Below are positions 61,652-64,000 of a DNA stretch of 64,000 bases, in pieces. Below the pieces are notes generated by a model. The model had not been told where the DNA came from. It worked only from the letters and a program-made list of their open reading frames with translations, and made no database searches. The stretch comes from Roseimicrobium sp. ORNL1 (lineage in GTDB: Bacteria > Verrucomicrobiota > Verrucomicrobiia > Verrucomicrobiales > Verrucomicrobiaceae): assembly GCF_011044495.1 (NCBI RefSeq), contig NZ_CP049143.1, forward strand, positions 2,046,001-2,110,000, given 5' to 3'. Each line of letters opens with the position of its first letter. Positions within the stretch are counted from its first letter, which is position 1. The position numbers were made by a program, and so were the translations under genes.

Positions 61652-62089
61652 GTGACTGCCCCCGACCCGACCCCAGCACCGCCGGCCTTTCCGCACATCG
61701 AGCTGAAGGATCTCTTCAACATCGTCCAGCACGAGGAGAACCTGCCCTGGCAGTACTTCCGCGATGGCGTGGATATCGTGCGCCTCTATGGCGACGGCAT
61801 CACCGGTCCCACCGCGGCGCTGATACGCTTCCGTCGTGAGGGACGCGTGCCCACACACTATCACGATGGCTGGGAGCACATCTTCGTGCTCGCCGGCAGC
61901 CAGCGCGACCAGAGCGGTACCATCCATGCCGGGACCTTGCGCATCCACCCGCCCGGCACGCATCACAGCGTGGTGAGCGAGGCGGGCTGCATCGTACTCG
62001 CCATCTATGAGAAGCCGGTGAAGTTTCTTGGAGAGAAAGCAGGCGGTGCCGCAGCAGTGGCAAAGGGTGAATCGGAAGAGCGAGAGTAG
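61652..62089 (+). CDS. Small cupin-domain protein
   Basis: A 145-residue single-domain cupin. Motif 1 is THYHDGWEHIFVLAG, with two His and a Glu as metal ligands. Motif 2 is GTLRIHPPGTHHSV. The type is close to ChrR-like or small quercetinase-like cupins. The frame has a GTG start at 61652 and no in-frame ATG. Ninety-seven bases separate it from the second amidase gene with no terminator between, so it may be the last gene of that transcript. Whether it is an enzyme or a binding protein is unknown. Confidence 0.72.
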   Translation: MTAPDPTPAPPAFPHIELKDLFNIVQHEENLPWQYFRDGVDIVRLYGDGITGPTAALIRFRREGRVPTHYHDGWEHIFVLAGSQRDQSGTIHAGTLRIHPPGTHHSVVSEAGCIVLAIYEKPVKFLGEKAGGAAAVAKGESEERE

Positions 62090-62166
62090 CAGAGGGCGAT
62101 TGGATATGTCTTCCCTGCCATCGTGATTGCTACCGCAGTGCGTGGCTTCTCGTTGGTGATATAACC

Positions 62167-62236
62167 CGCGCTTTGCGTCTTGGAGAGCGGTGGCAAAGGC
62201 CTCCCTTGAGGCCGCTACACCGCTTTGAGCGGAGCG
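62167..62236. repeat. Palindrome-rich intergenic element (candidate dispersed repeat)
   Basis: A nested inverted repeat sits at its centre (62186-62224): AGCGGTG pairs with CACCGCT, and inside it GGCCTC-CCTT-GAGGCC forms a second stem. The flanks CGCTTTGCG and CGCTTTGAGCG also look related in inverted order. No coding frame is supported here. It has the look of a small mobile palindromic element or REP. Confidence 0.4.
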
Positions 62237-62250
62237 ATTCGGCGTGAATT

Positions 62251-62286
62251 GAAAAGGGCGCGTTGACCATTCAACGCGCCCTTCTC
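62251..62286 (-). terminator. Terminator of the third FAD oxidoreductase gene
   Basis: AAGGGCGCGTTGA and TCAACGCGCCCTT form a perfect 13-bp stem with loop CCAT (62254-62283). Read on the minus strand it is followed by TTTTC, and it lies about 60 bases after the minus-strand stop at 62347. It is a convincing rho-independent terminator for that gene. Confidence 0.8.
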
Positions 62287-62346
62287 ACGATCTTCACTGG
62301 AAAGTTTGCGTGACCAGTGTCCTGGGTCACGCCATCGCACTTTCTT

Positions 62347-64000
62347 TTACTTCGTCACCGGTACCCACTGCACTGCATCGATCACCACATAGCCTTGCGT
62401 GCCCTTGTTGGAGATGGTCACGGTGGAGGGCTTGCCTGCGGCGAAGTCAAAGGTGCCGAGCGACACAAAGAGACCGTCGATGGTGGGAGGCTTGCGCTGA
62501 TCCACGGTCACCTTCTCCACGCCGCCCGCGTGCTCGATTTCCACGGGCACGGAGGAAGCGCGGTTGTTGTTCGCGGGATAAGCAAGACGCACTTCGTATT
62601 TGCCGGGCTTCGGAATGATGGCTTCGAAGGTGGCTGTCACCGTTTTGGTCTTGTCATTGCCATCGTGCTGATAGCCATTTTCCACGAAGACTTTGGCCGA
62701 GCCGCTTTCCTCCCACTCGCCGGTCACCTTGGCCCGCTGGTCATCGATGACCACGCCTTCGAGTTTGCCGGCGTCCTTGCCCTTGCTGGAGGTAGGGCCG
62801 CTGTAGTGCAGCACCTGGCCGTCCTTGAGCAGGCGTTCCTTGAGCTTTTCATAAGGCACATCCTGCACGGGGATGTTGCTGTCGATGGCCATCACAGCCG
62901 CTGTGGCTGCGCTCTGGGCCAGGATCATGAACACGGGCTCCATGCGGATGCTGCCAAAGGCGATGTGCGTGCTGGAGACGCACACAGGCACGAAGAGGTT
63001 GTCCGCCTGGCCCTTTTTCGGCACCAGTGAACCGTAGGCGATTTCATACGGGCCCTTCGTGCTCACGCCGATGTCGCCCTCGTTCTGCACGTAGCCTTCT
63101 GGGGTGATGTAGCGTTGCACATTGTGCGAGTCGATGGTGTAGCTGCCCATGCCCACGGAGTCCGGGGTGGGGCGTTGCTTGGTGAGTTCCAGTTCCGTCA
63201 TCACGTAGTTGCCAATCATGCGACGCGCTTCGCGGATGTAGAGCTGCGGGGACCAGTTGCCATTGTCCTTGTACTCGTCCTTCGGCAGGCCCCACTTCTT
63301 CATTTCGTCCTGCACATCCTTGGGCACGCGAGGATCGTTGGCAATGAACCACAGCCAGCCCTGCTGGTAGGTCTGGTGCTCCTTGATGATCTCCTTGCGG
63401 CGCTCATAAGAGGCATCCGGATAGTCGTAGTTGAGGCCGATGTTGTCCGTGCTGAAGGGGCCGTGGTTGTTCGTGTCCGTCTTGTGGTTCGGAATCGGGT
63501 CGAACTTGCCAAACGTCTCGCGCCAGCCGGCGTCGAAGACGCGGAGGAGCAGTTCGTATTGCTTCGCGTCATAACCTTCCGGCTTGGGGAAGGGGATGCG
63601 GTTCTCCGGATGGTCCGTGAGGCACATGCGGAAGCAGTAGGCCTGCACGCGCTTGTCACCGGCACCGTATTCGCCCACGGGCTCGGCGCTTACGCGGGCT
63701 ACCACGCCGCTCTTCGGGTCGCCAGGCACCACATAGGCGCTGATGGGCTTCTTCACCGCACCGAAGTGATGGCGGTGATGCAGCACGCCCACCTGGATAC
63801 CGTTCCACTTTTCGCCGTACACGCTGTTCGCTTCGCGGCCCACGTGGTAGTCCACCTTCGCGGCAGCCATGAGGTCGCCCTCATAGGTGGCGTCGATGAA
63901 CATCTTCCCGCCGTACGTATTGCCGCTCAGCGTGGTGATGGAAGTGATGCGTCCACCTTCCTTCTTCACGCCCTTCTCGCGGTCCAGCCACTCGTCCCGC
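62347..64000 (-). CDS. FAD-dependent oxidoreductase with C-terminal golvesin-like domain, paralogue 3 (5' cut by window)
   Basis: The visible 550 residues continue beyond the right edge; the frame is open to 64000 and reads RDEWLDREKG before the first internal GTG. ATYEGDLMAAAKVDYHVGRE and IRMEPVFMILAQSAATAAVMA are the segments shared with the copies at 32056 and 36343, so the lost N-terminus should hold the FAD-binding loop. The last ~130 residues (VVIDDQRAKVTGEWEESG, then KPGKYEVRLAYPANNNRASSVP) form a golvesin/xanthan-lyase-like carbohydrate-binding domain. The other two copies lack it. This supports binding to a glycan or cell surface. Confidence 0.88.
   Translation of the reverse strand, partial: RDEWLDREKGVKKEGGRITSITTLSGNTYGGKMFIDATYEGDLMAAAKVDYHVGREANSVYGEKWNGIQVGVLHHRHHFGAVKKPISAYVVPGDPKSGVVARVSAEPVGEYGAGDKRVQAYCFRMCLTDHPENRIPFPKPEGYDAKQYELLLRVFDAGWRETFGKFDPIPNHKTDTNNHGPFSTDNIGLNYDYPDASYERRKEIIKEHQTYQQGWLWFIANDPRVPKDVQDEMKKWGLPKDEYKDNGNWSPQLYIREARRMIGNYVMTELELTKQRPTPDSVGMGSYTIDSHNVQRYITPEGYVQNEGDIGVSTKGPYEIAYGSLVPKKGQADNLFVPVCVSSTHIAFGSIRMEPVFMILAQSAATAAVMAIDSNIPVQDVPYEKLKERLLKDGQVLHYSGPTSSKGKDAGKLEGVVIDDQRAKVTGEWEESGSAKVFVENGYQHDGNDKTKTVTATFEAIIPKPGKYEVRLAYPANNNRASSVPVEIEHAGGVEKVTVDQRKPPTIDGLFVSLGTFDFAAGKPSTVTISNKGTQGYVVIDAVQWVPVTK

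Overview
The window (about 60% G+C) looks like chromosome of a verrucomicrobial or related PVC-group bacterium. The grounds are indirect: several sulfatases, many sialidase-like beta-propeller proteins, secreted FAD-dependent oxidoreductases of the kind common in Planctomycetes and Verrucomicrobia, large exported proteins of unknown function, and almost no Shine-Dalgarno motifs. No rRNA, tRNA, CRISPR array, insertion sequence or prophage was seen. The genes are dense and no gap exceeds 300 bases.

Layout. (1) 1-12746, plus strand: the end of an unknown gene, an L,D-transpeptidase, three exported sulfatases and a 2078-residue exported protein with TPR-like and propeller-like parts. (2) 12775-20884, minus strand: a fatty-acid beta-oxidation block with acyl-CoA dehydrogenase, fused hydratase/3-hydroxyacyl-CoA dehydrogenase, thiolase, PaaK-like acyl-CoA ligase and patatin-like lipase. 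(3) 21100-28762, mixed: a CehA/McbA-like metallohydrolase, OsmC, a ceramidase-like protein, a zinc alcohol dehydrogenase, a methyltransferase and a one-pass membrane protein. (4) 28803-52914, minus strand: a 24-kb glycan-type locus with a nucleoside-hydrolase fusion, two FAD-dependent oxidoreductases, two NodB-fold deacetylases, an HpcH/HpaI aldolase, an RraA-family protein, a DUF1080-like protein, a 1354-residue fusion of two sialate O-acetylesterase modules and a sialidase-like propeller, and six further propeller enzymes. Most carry signal peptides. (5) 53045-61554, plus strand: a hybrid CHASE histidine kinase and a sigma-54 response regulator, followed by an outer-membrane beta-barrel protein, an isochorismatase-fold amidase, an NCS2-type permease and a second amidase. 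(6) 61652-64000: a cupin and, on the minus strand, a third FAD-dependent oxidoreductase cut by the window edge.

The most notable system is region 5. Each of its three transcription units (kinase/regulator; porin/amidase/permease; second amidase) is preceded by a -24/-12 element with the GG-N10-GC spacing of sigma-54 promoters, and the cluster encodes its own sigma-54 activator. The second amidase has the Asp/Lys/Cys spacing and the distal Gln that I recall for biuret hydrolase. I infer a self-regulated system that senses, imports and hydrolyses a small nitrogen-rich compound such as biuret, triuret or a related ureide. The substrate is not proven by sequence.

Region 4 looks like an extracellular deacetylation and desialylation-type locus. 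It has no transporter and no sialic-acid catabolic genes here, and one sialidase paralogue has lost the arginine of its RIP motif, so the true substrate may not be sialic acid.
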